Positions 35,367 through 46,341 of a stretch of DNA of 64,000 bases are shown here, piece after piece. The stretch comes from Perilla frutescens (Eukaryota > Streptophyta > Magnoliopsida > Lamiales > Lamiaceae): contig BRKX01000006.1 in assembly GCA_026008535.1 (NCBI GenBank), positions 41,218,664-41,282,663 on the forward strand. Reading direction: 5' to 3'. The notes under the pieces were generated by a model, which saw only the letters and a list, made by a program, of their open reading frames with translations, was not told the DNA's origin and did no database searches. The number at the start of each line of letters is the position of its first letter. Within the stretch, counting starts at the first letter, position 1. A program made the translations under genes and the position numbers.

Positions 35367-37634
35367 TATTTGAAGCAAAAACAGTCAAATACACACATGG
35401 AGAGTTGGAGGAGGATCAAATTAGATTTTTGGGCTTAATAAAATACTTAATTAATGGACTGGATTAAATGATTAAAGCCTGTGAAAATCTGCAGCCCAAC
35501 TAGAAAAAAAATAGGTCGACCCAGGATGTTCTAGTCGACCTACCTGTTTGGTCATTTTGTATATTATTTTTATATATTTATTTTTTCGTGTTTATGTGTG
35601 TGTTTGTAATGTTTCTGTTTATTTTACTCGTATTTGGCTATGCTGTTGTTATTTTTAGTGTGGTACGTGATAAGTGCATGTTCTCGAGTTTTCAATGGAA
35701 AAACGAGATAATTTGTGAAATAATCAGAATAGAGAGACAACAGACATTGGCCAGTAGCAATTGCTAGACGAGCCAAAGCTCGCTGACCATAGAAGCACGA
35801 TGGGCATTCAGTTGAAAATGCAGCCAAGAACGTTGCAATCCAGCCCGTTCGGCAAAACCCATCCAACCAGTACTGGATTGCTACTTGGCAAAGTTCTCCA
35901 GTCGCTGCTGATCCGCAACCGGCACTGACATGCTATTTATTAAAGATTCTCATCCAGCATTGGATGAGAAAATTTACGTTACATTTTACGAGTCTATAAA
36001 AGGAGAACAATTAGTTTTGGAACAATCAGAGTCTTTATAATTTTTTTGCACGGATTATCTCTTTAGGAAAAACACTCCTACAAATATCATCAAGGTTTAC
36101 ATCAAGTTGATTGCAAGAATTGAATTCTATTTTATCTCTTGTAATTGCATTGATGATTATCTATTGTTGTTATTGGATGAATAGTACTATGATTGGTTAA
36201 ATTCTCATATTAGGGTTAGATATTCAGATCAATCCCTGCTTGTTGATTGTTATTGACGTGCTATTTATTAACAAATAAGTGACCACAAGTGCACGGTGTT
36301 ATTGCAATATGTAGTGAGTAAGAGTATCGTATCCACAAGGATTGAAGCTCAAAAAAACTACTAAACTAGAACACAAATACCTTGCCAATATATTGGTTCT
36401 GAAATTAAAATAGAGGAGTAAATAAATGCAAAACAGTGCAGTAACATAATGCACAACCAAATGAAATAGTAAATAACTTTAATAATTAATAGAATTGCGG
36501 GATTCAAGGGAAATACTCATACAGTGGATCTCAGACTGATTGATTGATTACTTAACATTCTTTAAGTCATTAAAGGTGGAAAATCACTAGTTTGTTATCA
36601 GACTGTTCACAGGACACATGTCATAACATAAAAATAATGAGCATGCACTTTACTGGGTCGGTTCTTCGCACATGTTACCACTCACAATTAAGTTCCTTGG
36701 GGTTAAATTCCTATGCAACACTTATTCACCGGGTCGGTTCTTCCGAGCATCACATAATTTGATTATCCTATTTTATCCCACTAATTAATTAGTCACGGGT
36801 GAGAATATTCCAATTAATTAACTTGTATACACATGCTGTGACCAATGAACATACATATGAGAAATCAAAACTAAGAAATCAAATGCCCAATAATGAACGG
36901 AAAAAATAACTCAATTAATTAAATCATTCAATCCATAGTATTTGCAAATTCTAGCTATAATCCTTAGAGTAATTTATCTAGACATAAATAAAATAAAATG
37001 GAGTTTGAAACATCATAAAATAAATATAGATGACACTGAATATCCTCTGTAGCATCCTGATATAGACTCAATTTCACATCTTTTTACTTTATCTTTTTAC
37101 TCATTTTTAGTACTTTTAGTAGTGTCTAGAGTCTTGTTAGGGATAAAAAAGTGTAACAGGGGGAGAGGGGCACGTTTAGATCCATTAAGCGCATAATTGT
37201 GATGCCTACTCTATTGAGGGCATAAGGAGGATGCTGAAACTTTGAAAGTCTATTGCGGATTAAGCGCGGAAGTTCAGCAACTGCCTCTACTCAACAACAT
37301 GGATCTAGGTCAGCAACGGTTCCAAAACAGGGGGATCAATGGTCCAGAAGGAGGAGAGAGAAAGTAAAAGAAAGAGAGAAAGAAGGAAGAAAAGATAAGG
37401 AGAGAGAAGACATGGAGCACAACCCTGAAAATCAGCAAGCATTACCATGGTGGCGAAGTGGCTTTCTCCAACTAAATTCATGCCCCTGCATCGGTTGGGT
37501 TGGGCCGAGTGTCGCTAATTAACAATTATAAATACTGGTCTTCATTTTCAGTTTAGAACACACTTGATACGTATGCCTAAGTTCTTATTAAAGTATTAAA
37601 AAGACTTCAAGTTTAAAGCATTAGAATACGACAT
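35367..37634. other. Intergenic region with weak LTR-like remnants
   Basis: A short inverted repeat (TAGGTCGAC and GTCGACCTA) lies near 35512-35543. From about 36255, AAGTGACCACAAGTGCACGG and AGTAAGAGTATCGTATCCAC resemble Athila-type gypsy LTR text. A purine-rich stretch is at 37340-37410. No gene is supported. Confidence 0.35.
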
Positions 37635-38035
37635 TGTTAGGATAGAGTTGATCTTTTGATCATTATTTTTCTAGTATGTGTTTGAAATACTTTCATTCAC
37701 TTTTAAAGGAGTCTCCGGAGATATTTCCTATGGGAACTAGAGGGAGTCTAGGTTGTGAGAGGATCTCACAATTCTGTACGAAAGAAGTTGTAGTGGGCAG
37801 AAAAGGGGTCGAGTGACGGGAGGTCAGCATGAAAAAACCTTTGTAATCATACAACATAGTAGTGGATTATTTCTCACAGACTTGATAAGTCCCCCTAATG
37901 TAGATCAATTGATCAAACAGGGTTATCATCATTGGGTTCTTTACTGCATTATTATTCATCAATCTGTTTGTGTATGTCACTCACAATTTTCGTGAACATG
38001 ATAATGCACATGATGATCTCCACACAATTTATGTA
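37635..38035 (+). mobile_element. LTR fragment in opposite orientation to the 34.4-kb copy
   Basis: It starts TGTTAGGATAG. It then contains the reverse complements of the 34430-35366 blocks: CTATGGGAACTAGAGGGAGT, GGGGTCGAGTGACGGGAGG and GATCAATTGATCAAACAGGG. It is followed at once by a gag remnant on the same strand, so it may be part of that element. Confidence 0.55.
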
Positions 38036-38045
38036 ATTTGAGACT

Positions 38046-38640
38046 GTAGTCGATGCCTTTGCTGGAGGATCTCTACTGACAAAAACTTCACAAGATGCAA
38101 TGAGGATATTAGAGAAAGTCACCTCTGATAACTATAAGTGGCTGTCTGAGAGAATTATTACAAAGAAGGTGGCAGCACTAGAGACTAGTGAGATGACTAA
38201 AGCTTAGAGAGCTGAGATCGAGGATCTGAATAATCAAATTTATTTGCTGAAGAAAGTCAGAGCTGAAGAAAAGAAAGAGTTCATCCAAGAAGCAAGAGAA
38301 CATAATTGTGCTAAAGAGGTGAATTATATGAACCAAAGAAATCTCAATAGAGGAAATCAATGTAGACGTACACATCATTATCTTGGGATGAGAAATCATC
38401 CTAATTTATCTTATGAAAATCCCAATAAATTCCAACAGTCTCCACCGGATTTCTCTGTGTCCAATTGGGTGATTGATGGGCCTAAGAAGCAATCATTTTA
38501 TGAAATGTTGAACTCCTACATGATCAATACTGATGAAAGGATGGAGAAAATTCAAACTGACATAGCTAATTTTAAACAGTCATTTTGGAGTTAAATGTAG
38601 CAAATGCAGAAGACTATTGCACAAGTTCGCGCTTCATTAG
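38046..38640 (+). pseudogene. Athila-like gypsy gag remnant
   Basis: The frame reads VVDAFAGGSLLTKTSQDAM and then NYKWLSERI. After an in-frame TAG near 38205 it continues GMRNHPNLSY and FYEMLNSYM, to a TAA at 38594. VDAxAGGxLxxKT, NYxWxxER and RNHPNxSW are familiar positions in plant Athila/Tat gag proteins. The zinc knuckle and all of pol are missing. Confidence 0.65.
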
Positions 38641-38827
38641 CTCGTCAACATAAGTGGGGACAATTCTTTGCTACTTTAGAGGAAAATCTAAAGCAAAATG
38701 TGATGTGGCGTCGTGGCTCTCTAATTCGCGACACCTATCAAATTTAAGACCATGCTCGAAAAATGCAAAGATAAACCCCCTCTCAGTAGCGGGCTTCCAG
38801 AAGCTATCCAACGTCGGACACATGACC

Positions 38828-39058
38828 TTATTCGCAACCACCTCCACTCGCGCCTGAAGCTAGTGAATTTCCCGCGAAGATCAACACCTTCCAATTGTGT
38901 TCGAGCTCAACTCTTTCAACCGGTCTCTTTGATGATTCTCGATAACAGACTTCTTGAACAAGTCCATTGAGAACTTCTTTAAACTTCTTGGCCCTCGATC
39001 GAGTCACAGGACCTTTCGGCACTCTAATAAGATCAGACATATCCTCAACACGATCCAC
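38828..39058 (-). pseudogene. Gypsy polyprotein C-terminal remnant
   Basis: RVPKGPVTRSRAKKFKEVLN on the minus strand matches the GPxTRSRAKKxKEAL pattern found near the end of many plant gypsy polyproteins. It is short and isolated. Confidence 0.45.
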
Positions 39059-40386
39059 ACCATATTTGAATATTAATTTAAAAATTTTGATTCCAACTCA
39101 TTTGGTATAAAAAAATCGAACTACATGCAAATAGAGTCTTAAGTTGCTGTGAACTCTCCATAGAGAGGAATCTAGCTAACAAATATGGTTTGCCTTAAAA
39201 ATGGGTGGATGGGCCATGGGTTAAAAAAAAAACAAGTTCACCTTATATTCTTCTAGCTCAATTAATATTGCAACACCAATTCTCTTATTTACTAGATGCA
39301 CCATGAGACGGTCTGATTTTGACGTTTTTTTTTTCTGATCGATACATTTAAGGATACAGATAATACTTTTGGCTTTTGAGTTATACTTTTTAATGTTATG
39401 ACTCATATTGATTTTGATATTTTTATTTCGTAAATTGTCTGGGTCAACGCATGTTCGATCAACACATTGACCCGCGTTGACCACTGGTGCATACGATGCG
39501 CCCAAGACCATCCCATGCTACAAATGTTTTCTTTATTTTCCTTTTTTCAAACGGTGAAGGAAATTAACTTGCTACTAATAAACTATTCAATGATGTGATA
39601 CCTCATTTAAAAAAAAAAATCAATGACAAGAAATAGTAATTTTATGTATGGAAAAACCACGTTTTATTATATTTTTATACTATTTTTTTAGTTTATTTTA
39701 ATTTTTTAAGTTAGAGAATTATTCTCACTCTTATATGGGTGAAGAATATCGATTACGCATGCATGCAAAATTTTTGTTTCTGTTTCATACTTTCATTAAG
39801 TAAATGACCACTTCGCGAGTGAAATTAAAGGAGCTAATTTATCTATTTATTTAATTTTATTATTAGTATTATTTTTAGAGTAAGGCAAGCAAGTTGGAAA
39901 CGGCTAAATACAATTGTGACAAAGTGACAAATATTAAAACCTTAAAAGAGGACATAAAGCCAGAAGACTTTCGCAAGAAGTTGGAAGGAAGACCAAAATT
40001 TCTGCCATTGCTTCACAGACCACAAAAAACAGCTCTCAAAAAAAGAAATATTCCAGTAAATAATATATAAACCATGTGAAACAACAGTAGAGAACATCTC
40101 CCCTTCCCACATCCAAATAAATAATATACAATTGCATGTTGTCTTAAATAAATAATTAAATACATGGAATGTCATATATTTCATTTCATATAGAAAGTCT
40201 TCGTTATGCAATCTCCCATTGGCTTAATTTGTGTCTTCTTTTTTGCACTCTAAGTAGTAGTCAATAATAGATTTGGACCACTGCCACAAGAGTAGTCTGC
40301 ATATTTCTACTTAGAATTCTGAAAAGGATTGGTACAAGGACCAAACTATAAATACGCACATCTTAATAATCATATTGAATAATTAA
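39059..40386. other. AT-rich intergenic DNA
   Basis: No coding frames, RNA genes or clear element termini recognised. Confidence 0.3.
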
Positions 40387-40387
40387 T

Positions 40388-40479
40388 TATGGGTGCCCTT
40401 AGCTTAGCGGTAGCCGGTAAGAGACTTGGCATGTTGGTGAATAAACATCTGCATATTCGTTAAATCTGTTTCGAATTCG

Positions 40480-40510
<31 letters not shown>

Positions 40511-40516
40511 CACACT
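40388..40516 (+). mobile_element. tRNA-derived SINE candidate with A-tail and (CA)n
   Basis: CTTAGCTTAGCGGTAGCCGG resembles a pol III A box region, and TTTCGAATTCG about 60 bases later resembles a B box. A run of about 18 A and a CACACA tract follow, as expected for a SINE tail. No target duplication was confirmed. Related tRNA-like text may occur on the minus strand near 41195-41280. Confidence 0.5.
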
Positions 40517-42330
40517 CTTATTTTTTAATACATAAATTTATTTTACAAATATAATTCAATTGGGTTTGGTACAATTGACATAGAATATATAGTTGTCCAC
40601 TTGTCCTACTCCTACCACCAGTATGATAAATTATGCTGAAAACCAGAGACAAACTATAATTATGATCAAGATTGTACAAGACAACTACCCATTAACTCAA
40701 ATTCTTTACTGGTGTTTCGTACACAAGTTGTATATAAGATTTATATTAGTTGAAAAAAAAAAGTATGATTTCTGCAGCTGAAAAATATAACTTAAAAGAT
40801 TAAAAAGTATCACATTTATTTTTACTGAAAAATATTTCTATTTTTTTTTTCAAAAGATAGGAGCATCTTTGTAATTATTATTTTATTTTTTAATTGAAAA
40901 AAATATCATTTCGTCGAATGTATAATTTATAATACTGAAAAGTATTTTTTTAATATAAGACTTTGGCAATGAATTATAGCTTTCTTTCGACCAATTATAA
41001 AAACATTTTATAATGATACAATATATATATATATATATATATTCGAATATATTATAATAAATTTTATTGTGATGATTTGAAATATGTAGTGGCTAGGTCA
41101 GGGTGCACTACTTCACGTAAACTACGCTTGCATAGTATGAGAGATCAATTGTACTAGATAATTCATTTGTGATTGATTCAACATAAAAAAATATTTATGC
41201 AATTTAAACTCATAGCCTAATAGTCGCAAACTCAATCACTTCAACGGGTAAGCAACCATGGAAACATGATTTTACATTGGAGAAAACATTAACATAGGAA
41301 GGATAAAGATTCTTGGAGAAAGATTAATGTCGTCCTACATTAATGATTATACCCACTTAATCTGTGTTGTGAAATTAGAGAGAGAAGTGGGGTGTAATGT
41401 AATGAAGCATAAGCATCTCTATATACACTGGTGAAATTGTACTAACCTCTAGAGAAAGGACGAGAATTGCACATAATTCTTGAGTGTGTTGGTGTGTTTA
41501 ATTTGTAGTAGGTGGGCAGTCGGTATTACTAATCTCTTTTCCTTGTTTGACAAACAATCTAACTAATCCCTGCCGACAAGAATTTGCGTCTCTCCACTAA
41601 ATCAGTAATTAGATGACATAAAAGCCAAAGCTACCATAATACTCTACTCCATTAATTTATTCTACTCTCTCTCTCTCTCTAGCAACCAACAATAAAGTTA
41701 ACTAATAATTGATTTTTCTTTTTTCACCCTCCACTGCCTTTCATGGTGGGTGGATGAATCTTTGCTGAAAATCCATCATTCACATATACGCATACATGTA
41801 TGTGTCATTGGTATAATATTGAGTGAGTTAGAGAGTGAGAGTTGCAGAATGTTTGCCACGTAAAATATATACCTTGTATTTGAAATATAATTTTAGGTTT
41901 AACAGAAAAAATGTATCATATTTATGAGGACAAAATAATTTAAAGAAGTCATGAATTGAAGAAAGAGTATTTAGAGAAATTGTCTCCGACGTTTAAGGTG
42001 ACGAGAACTATGTTTGCTAGACGGAGGGAATATAAACTTTCGAAAAAGTTAAATTGGAATAAAATCTAGAGCGAAAAAATAAAAATGGAAGCAATTATTT
42101 TCAAATATTGTATAAGACCTCCCAAATTAAATCTTTTAATTTGTACGTGTTAAGTTTAGTTCTAACGCCTAAATGGAATGAGAGTTTAAGAATGATTGAT
42201 GAATAAGGATAGAAAAGCGAAAGAATTGGAAAGCAAAAGCTTTACAACACTCTGAAGCACTATAAACAGAGCAGTAGTAGTAGCGGATAATGATAGGTTT
42301 CGATGGGCACAAAATTAGTCAATCTTTGTT
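40517..42330. other. AT-rich intergenic DNA with small microsatellites
   Basis: Contains (TA)n at about 41024-41042 and (CT)n at about 41666-41682. No genes recognised. Confidence 0.4.
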
Positions 42331-42612
42331 ATGCAATCACTGTCAGGGCATCTTTGCATTCGACAATCTTCATCAACTTTGGGTCCTCTCGCGACCTTTT
42401 ATGCAATCATGGGGAGCACCTTAACCTTCATTCAAACATTTAGGGCAGTGTTGTGTTGTGTAACACTAACACCCAATATTTCGATTCCACTTTGCGAACC
42501 AGTTGCAAATTCTCCATCATGGACTTCAACTATGTGCTTCTGCAATCAGGAGATTCTACATGTTAGTCAAGAATCAACAGCCAAAATCGAGATGGATGTA
42601 CTCGATAGTTAA
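42331..42612 (+). other. Unresolved 93-codon open frame
   Basis: An open frame (MQSLSGHLCIRQSSSTLG...) in slightly less AT-rich DNA. It resembles nothing I recognise, and the opposite strand is not clearly coding. It is as likely a transposon or gene relic as a real small gene. Confidence 0.12.
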
Positions 42613-43002
42613 TATATCCTTTCATTTTCCAAAATATCTCTTCTACAAATTTTGATATTTTAGACGTCGTCTTGTTTAAGTGAATTTTTTTTTTTTATTA
42701 TAACAATACTAGTAGTAGGATAAAATGAGTGATATATCATGACACGAACAGCGTACTATATATTATCTAACCCGAGCAATTCCAAGTTGCAGAAGCAAGC
42801 AAAATTTTGGCTACCTAACATGTTATTGAAGAAATGGAGCAACAGAAGCCTACTGATTTCATTCATTCAGTGATTCTAAGTTCTGCCATAAGGATTCTAG
42901 AAAGTAAACATGTAGCAGCTGATGAAAGATCGAAAGAATTCGCAGAAAAAGAAAAACCCAGCAAAACTATAATAATATTCAAAGACGGGGGAAAGGGAAA
43001 TC
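42613..43002. other. 3' flank of the BED/DUF659 gene
   Basis: AT-rich. No further features recognised. Confidence 0.3.
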
Positions 43003-45393
43003 TTACACAGAGGAAGTATCAACAAAAACCTCATTGAGCACATCGTCCTCACCATTTGCCAAGGCAAAAAGCTCGGTGTCCTTATCATCATCACCGGAAC
43101 ACTCTCGCTTATCCATCTTGGAATGTGCGGAAATGAACATCAACTTATGAGCCCTGTCCATTCCCACTCTTGAATGGGAATGAGCACTAACCCATCTCAG
43201 CAAAGACCAGTTGCATTTGTAACCACACGACGACGTAGCATGAAGGAAAATCAGCCTAACTGCTACCTTTCCTAATGATTTGAACTCCGTTAGATGAGCT
43301 TCCCACACGAGCCTGCTGCTCTGCGGGTTGGCAATCCTCATTTTACCCGTGTTCGGATCCTTCTGCGTCAGCTGCACAGCTTGAGCATAAACGGGATCCA
43401 ACCCTTCCGTTCTCCACTTCATAAGCTCCATGAGAGCAATGTGAGCCTCGTCCCGGGACACAAGACGAGTTATCAGCTTGTCCACATCCTTCTCTTGATC
43501 AGGGCTCAAGCATTTGAAGGGGGGCAAGTATTTCCCGCTTGCATCCCTTATCAAATAAAGTGGATCGAGGATAAAGGCGGCCGCCCAAGCCGGATGATAG
43601 TTCTTCTTGAACCTTCTCTCGATCACCTTCTCCACAGGTCCTTCAAGAATGTGAAACTTGGAGCACCAGTCTTTCACTTTCACTCTAAGTTCCTCCCAAA
43701 GCGGTAGGCATTGTCCAATCCGCGGCTTCTCTGTCTCAATGTCTTGAGCAACTGACTTGATTAATTTAACTAAAGAATGCACCGCCTCTAACTCGTTCCA
43801 AAAATGCGGGTTCCTCATCATTTCTTCGACTTCCCTAGCAATCGGCTCCTCCATCGATAACATCTTATATGATTCATCCGAAAGCACCAAGTGCAGAGCC
43901 CGAGCAGAGCTCAGAATGTCCTCTACAAGTGTGCACACCTGCCCAAAATCCCAATTCTCATAACTACGAAACGGTACTCTCAACAAACCACCATGCCCGT
44001 ATTCCTGCAACTGAAACTTGTGAAAGCTATGCCGAATTTCAGATGTGTTGTTCACAAAAGTAGCCAATTTCACACAATTCGTCGTCACGTTCTTGAACAA
44101 GGGGAGCTCCTTGCCTAAGTCCTTTATCAAGCTAGTGAAACCTTGATACTGACAACAGAGATTAACCATCCATGGATGCTGATTCTCGAGATTCCTCAAT
44201 GCTTTGGCCTTGAACTTGTCTGAAACTATGCCCACACATTGCTGCACATTGCTCCCACAAATCTCAGTGATCGTATCCCACAGAATTTCCTCAGCGTACT
44301 TAGAGTGTATGTAACCGCTCGTAAAAACGGCCCGCCTGAAAACACTAGTTCCATTGGGAAGATTCACGGCAAAATGCACTAAATTCTCATCCCTCGCAAT
44401 GCCGTATTGGTTCAACTTCCAGCCGTCGGACGCGATCTGGAAGAACATGGCCTCGCGGATTTTGGCCTCGCACTCGGCCTTGGCCTCCTCGTACTTAGCA
44501 TCCAATCTTGAACCGGTGAACTCCCGCTTGGATATCGCCGACAAGCCTACCTGATTGAGGAAAGCTTTGAATTTGGGGTGCTCGAGGCTTGAAAACGAAA
44601 CTGACCCACAACATTCATACACCCAATCAGCCAGAAGCTCGACCGCAGATTCTACCTGAGCCTTGCTCAATGCTGGCCCCGAAGATGCTTTTGGGCTCTT
44701 CAGCCTCTTTACGCTGTCTTCGAGCATTGCCAAATGGCCCAAATCCTCTTTTCCACCGGACAACATCAACTGCTGCTGCTGATGACCGTACAAACCTCCG
44801 CCGCCGCCACCGGAAGCAATAACCAGACTCGTACTAGCAACTGAAACTACAGTTTGGTATGTTGAATCTACTGAAAATCTAGACGGGTCTACGATAGCCA
44901 AAGGCGGAACGATCTGGTGAGGTGGAAACGTCGTCCCGATTCCACCGGAACTCCCTATCCCGCCGCGTTTCCGGTGGTTGTGGGGGGCCTGAGAAGATGG
45001 AGGAGACACACTCGGAGCAGAGTGCGGCGCTGTGGCGACCGAGATGGAAGAAGACGGTGGCATCGAGGAAATGGGCTTCGGCGCGGAAGCGAAGTTGGGG
45101 CAGGTGCCGCGCTTGAGATGCTCAGAGGCGGTCCGCGACGGGTTCGAGGCAGAGAAAACGGCATCGCACAAGGAACACCGCAGCTTCACAGCTTTGGGCA
45201 GCCCGGTCTCGGAGTTGTTGACAAGAATCGGCTCGAGGTGTGCCCAATACCACGCGCCTTTACCCTTAATCGCCTTCGTCCGTACCATCACCAGCCCTTC
45301 GTACCGCTTGTTCACCGCCTTCGCGGCCATCTCGTCAGACGACGCGGAGGTGGACCCCACCGCCGTCGCGGTGGCGGCATTTGTTGCAGCCAT
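43003..45393 (-). CDS. BED zinc-finger/DUF659 protein, domesticated hAT transposase type
   Basis: An intact single-exon frame of 796 residues. I place the start at the second ATG (45391-45393, MAATNAATATAVG), because the alanine-rich N-terminus from there is conserved in such proteins. A start 14 codons upstream (45435) falls next to a TATA-like sequence. The BED-type finger has C73, C76, H92 and C98 (CSLCDAVF ... EHLKRGTC) after WYWAHLEPILV. A Ser/Pro-rich linker with a poly-Gly tract (GGGGGG) and a Gln run follows. The DUF659 hAT catalytic-like region lies at about 310-470 (ASDGWKLNQYG; VGIVSDKFKAKALRNL). A degenerate hAT dimerisation region is near the C-terminus, and the tail is acidic. 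Full length with no stops, lack of terminal inverted repeats nearby and a normal GC-rich coding sequence point to an immobile host gene, probably a DNA-binding regulator. Several Arabidopsis proteins have this organisation. The specific role is unknown. Confidence 0.88.
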   Translation of the reverse strand: MAATNAATATAVGSTSASSDEMAAKAVNKRYEGLVMVRTKAIKGKGAWYWAHLEPILVNNSETGLPKAVKLRCSLCDAVFSASNPSRTASEHLKRGTCPNFASAPKPISSMPPSSSISVATAPHSAPSVSPPSSQAPHNHRKRGGIGSSGGIGTTFPPHQIVPPLAIVDPSRFSVDSTYQTVVSVASTSLVIASGGGGGGLYGHQQQQLMLSGGKEDLGHLAMLEDSVKRLKSPKASSGPALSKAQVESAVELLADWVYECCGSVSFSSLEHPKFKAFLNQVGLSAISKREFTGSRLDAKYEEAKAECEAKIREAMFFQIASDGWKLNQYGIARDENLVHFAVNLPNGTSVFRRAVFTSGYIHSKYAEEILWDTITEICGSNVQQCVGIVSDKFKAKALRNLENQHPWMVNLCCQYQGFTSLIKDLGKELPLFKNVTTNCVKLATFVNNTSEIRHSFHKFQLQEYGHGGLLRVPFRSYENWDFGQVCTLVEDILSSARALHLVLSDESYKMLSMEEPIAREVEEMMRNPHFWNELEAVHSLVKLIKSVAQDIETEKPRIGQCLPLWEELRVKVKDWCSKFHILEGPVEKVIERRFKKNYHPAWAAAFILDPLYLIRDASGKYLPPFKCLSPDQEKDVDKLITRLVSRDEAHIALMELMKWRTEGLDPVYAQAVQLTQKDPNTGKMRIANPQSSRLVWEAHLTEFKSLGKVAVRLIFLHATSSCGYKCNWSLLRWVSAHSHSRVGMDRAHKLMFISAHSKMDKRECSGDDDKDTELFALANGEDDVLNEVFVDTSSV

Positions 45394-45900
45394 TTTGTAT
45401 GTATGATAGAAGAAGAAAACTATACGTTGAGGCACAAATATATATATTGTTCCTTTCTTGGTCAGTGTGATTTTATATGCAGAGAATTTTCACGGCTTTT
45501 GACGTGTAGTTCATGACAAGGGCTTGACGTGGGTTGTGGGTGCATTATTGGAGGAAGCAGCCGGGAGTCCAGGGCTGACGCCGGTGGCGGAATCTTGAGA
45601 GCGGCTAGCGCCGACTAGAGGATGACTGAAAGGCAGGGAAGGTTGTGGCAAGACTGTGGCAGGTTTTTGGAATGTAATGATAGCAGGAGGGAGGAGAAAA
45701 GAGAGAAGGCAAGCATTAATGGAGTTACTGCAGAGAGAAAATGGAGAGAGGAGAGAGAGAGAGAGAGGAATGTGGTGCAGTTTAGTTGAGTTTGGCTGCT
45801 TCGAACAGAACTGTTGCTACTAACACACGCGTGTACTATTCGTGAATAGAAGGTTCTAAGACATCCTCACATCCTTATAGATTTATATTCAACTTATTTC
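45394..45900 (-). promoter_or_regulatory. Leader and promoter region of the BED/DUF659 gene
   Basis: On the minus strand a long pyrimidine (CT) tract (45728-45773) ends in TCTCTCTGCAG. This could be a 5' UTR pyrimidine element or the acceptor end of a leader intron. A TATATATAT lies at about 45438-45450, close to the start codon. Which of these marks the transcription start cannot be decided. Confidence 0.4.
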
Positions 45901-46341
45901 TAACTATATATTCAAATAAGGGCCAAATGTCTATTTAGACAAAAGTAAATAACAAGTGGGAAAAAATAATTAGATTTAAAACATAGGTGTTTTTTCGACA
46001 ATATGTACTTGTATACAACCAAACACGTTTTGGGGGTCCATAAAATCTGCAAGAAACTGAAAAAGTTGTGCACAACTTCAACATGCAAGAATATTTATTA
46101 TTAGGGTTTTGAATTTAAACCCACAACTACCACTCTCCCCCTATTTCCTCACTATATCCATTTTTTTCTGCAAGAATATTAATTCTTAAAATCCAACACC
46201 GCCGCTGCCATCCCTCTCCCCCTCTTGCCGCCGCTGCCATCTCTCTCTCCCCCTCTTGCCGGCCAACTACCAATCTCTCTTGGAACCTCTCAAAAGCCAA
46301 CGTTGCTGCCATCTCTCTCTTTCGAAACCTTGCCGCCGGAG
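45901..46341. other. Intergenic spacer
   Basis: AT-rich, then a CCGCCGCTGCCATC-containing duplicated stretch (46199-46260) just upstream of the putative first exon at 46342. It could be the 5' leader of the DUF1985 gene. Confidence 0.35.

Noticed and set aside
37253..37522. 89-codon Arg/Lys/Glu-rich frame
   Set aside because: Produced by a purine-rich low-complexity stretch, with no recognisable protein.
41090..41280. Minus-strand tRNA-like text (GGTTGCTTACCCGTTGAAG) as a second SINE or a tRNA gene
   Set aside because: A and B boxes are poor and the cloverleaf does not form by eye. Not enough to call.
44917..45516. 199-codon plus-strand frame opposite the BED/DUF659 gene
   Set aside because: It is the antisense shadow of a GC-rich Ser/Pro/Ala coding region. 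The minus-strand protein has clear domains and this one has none.
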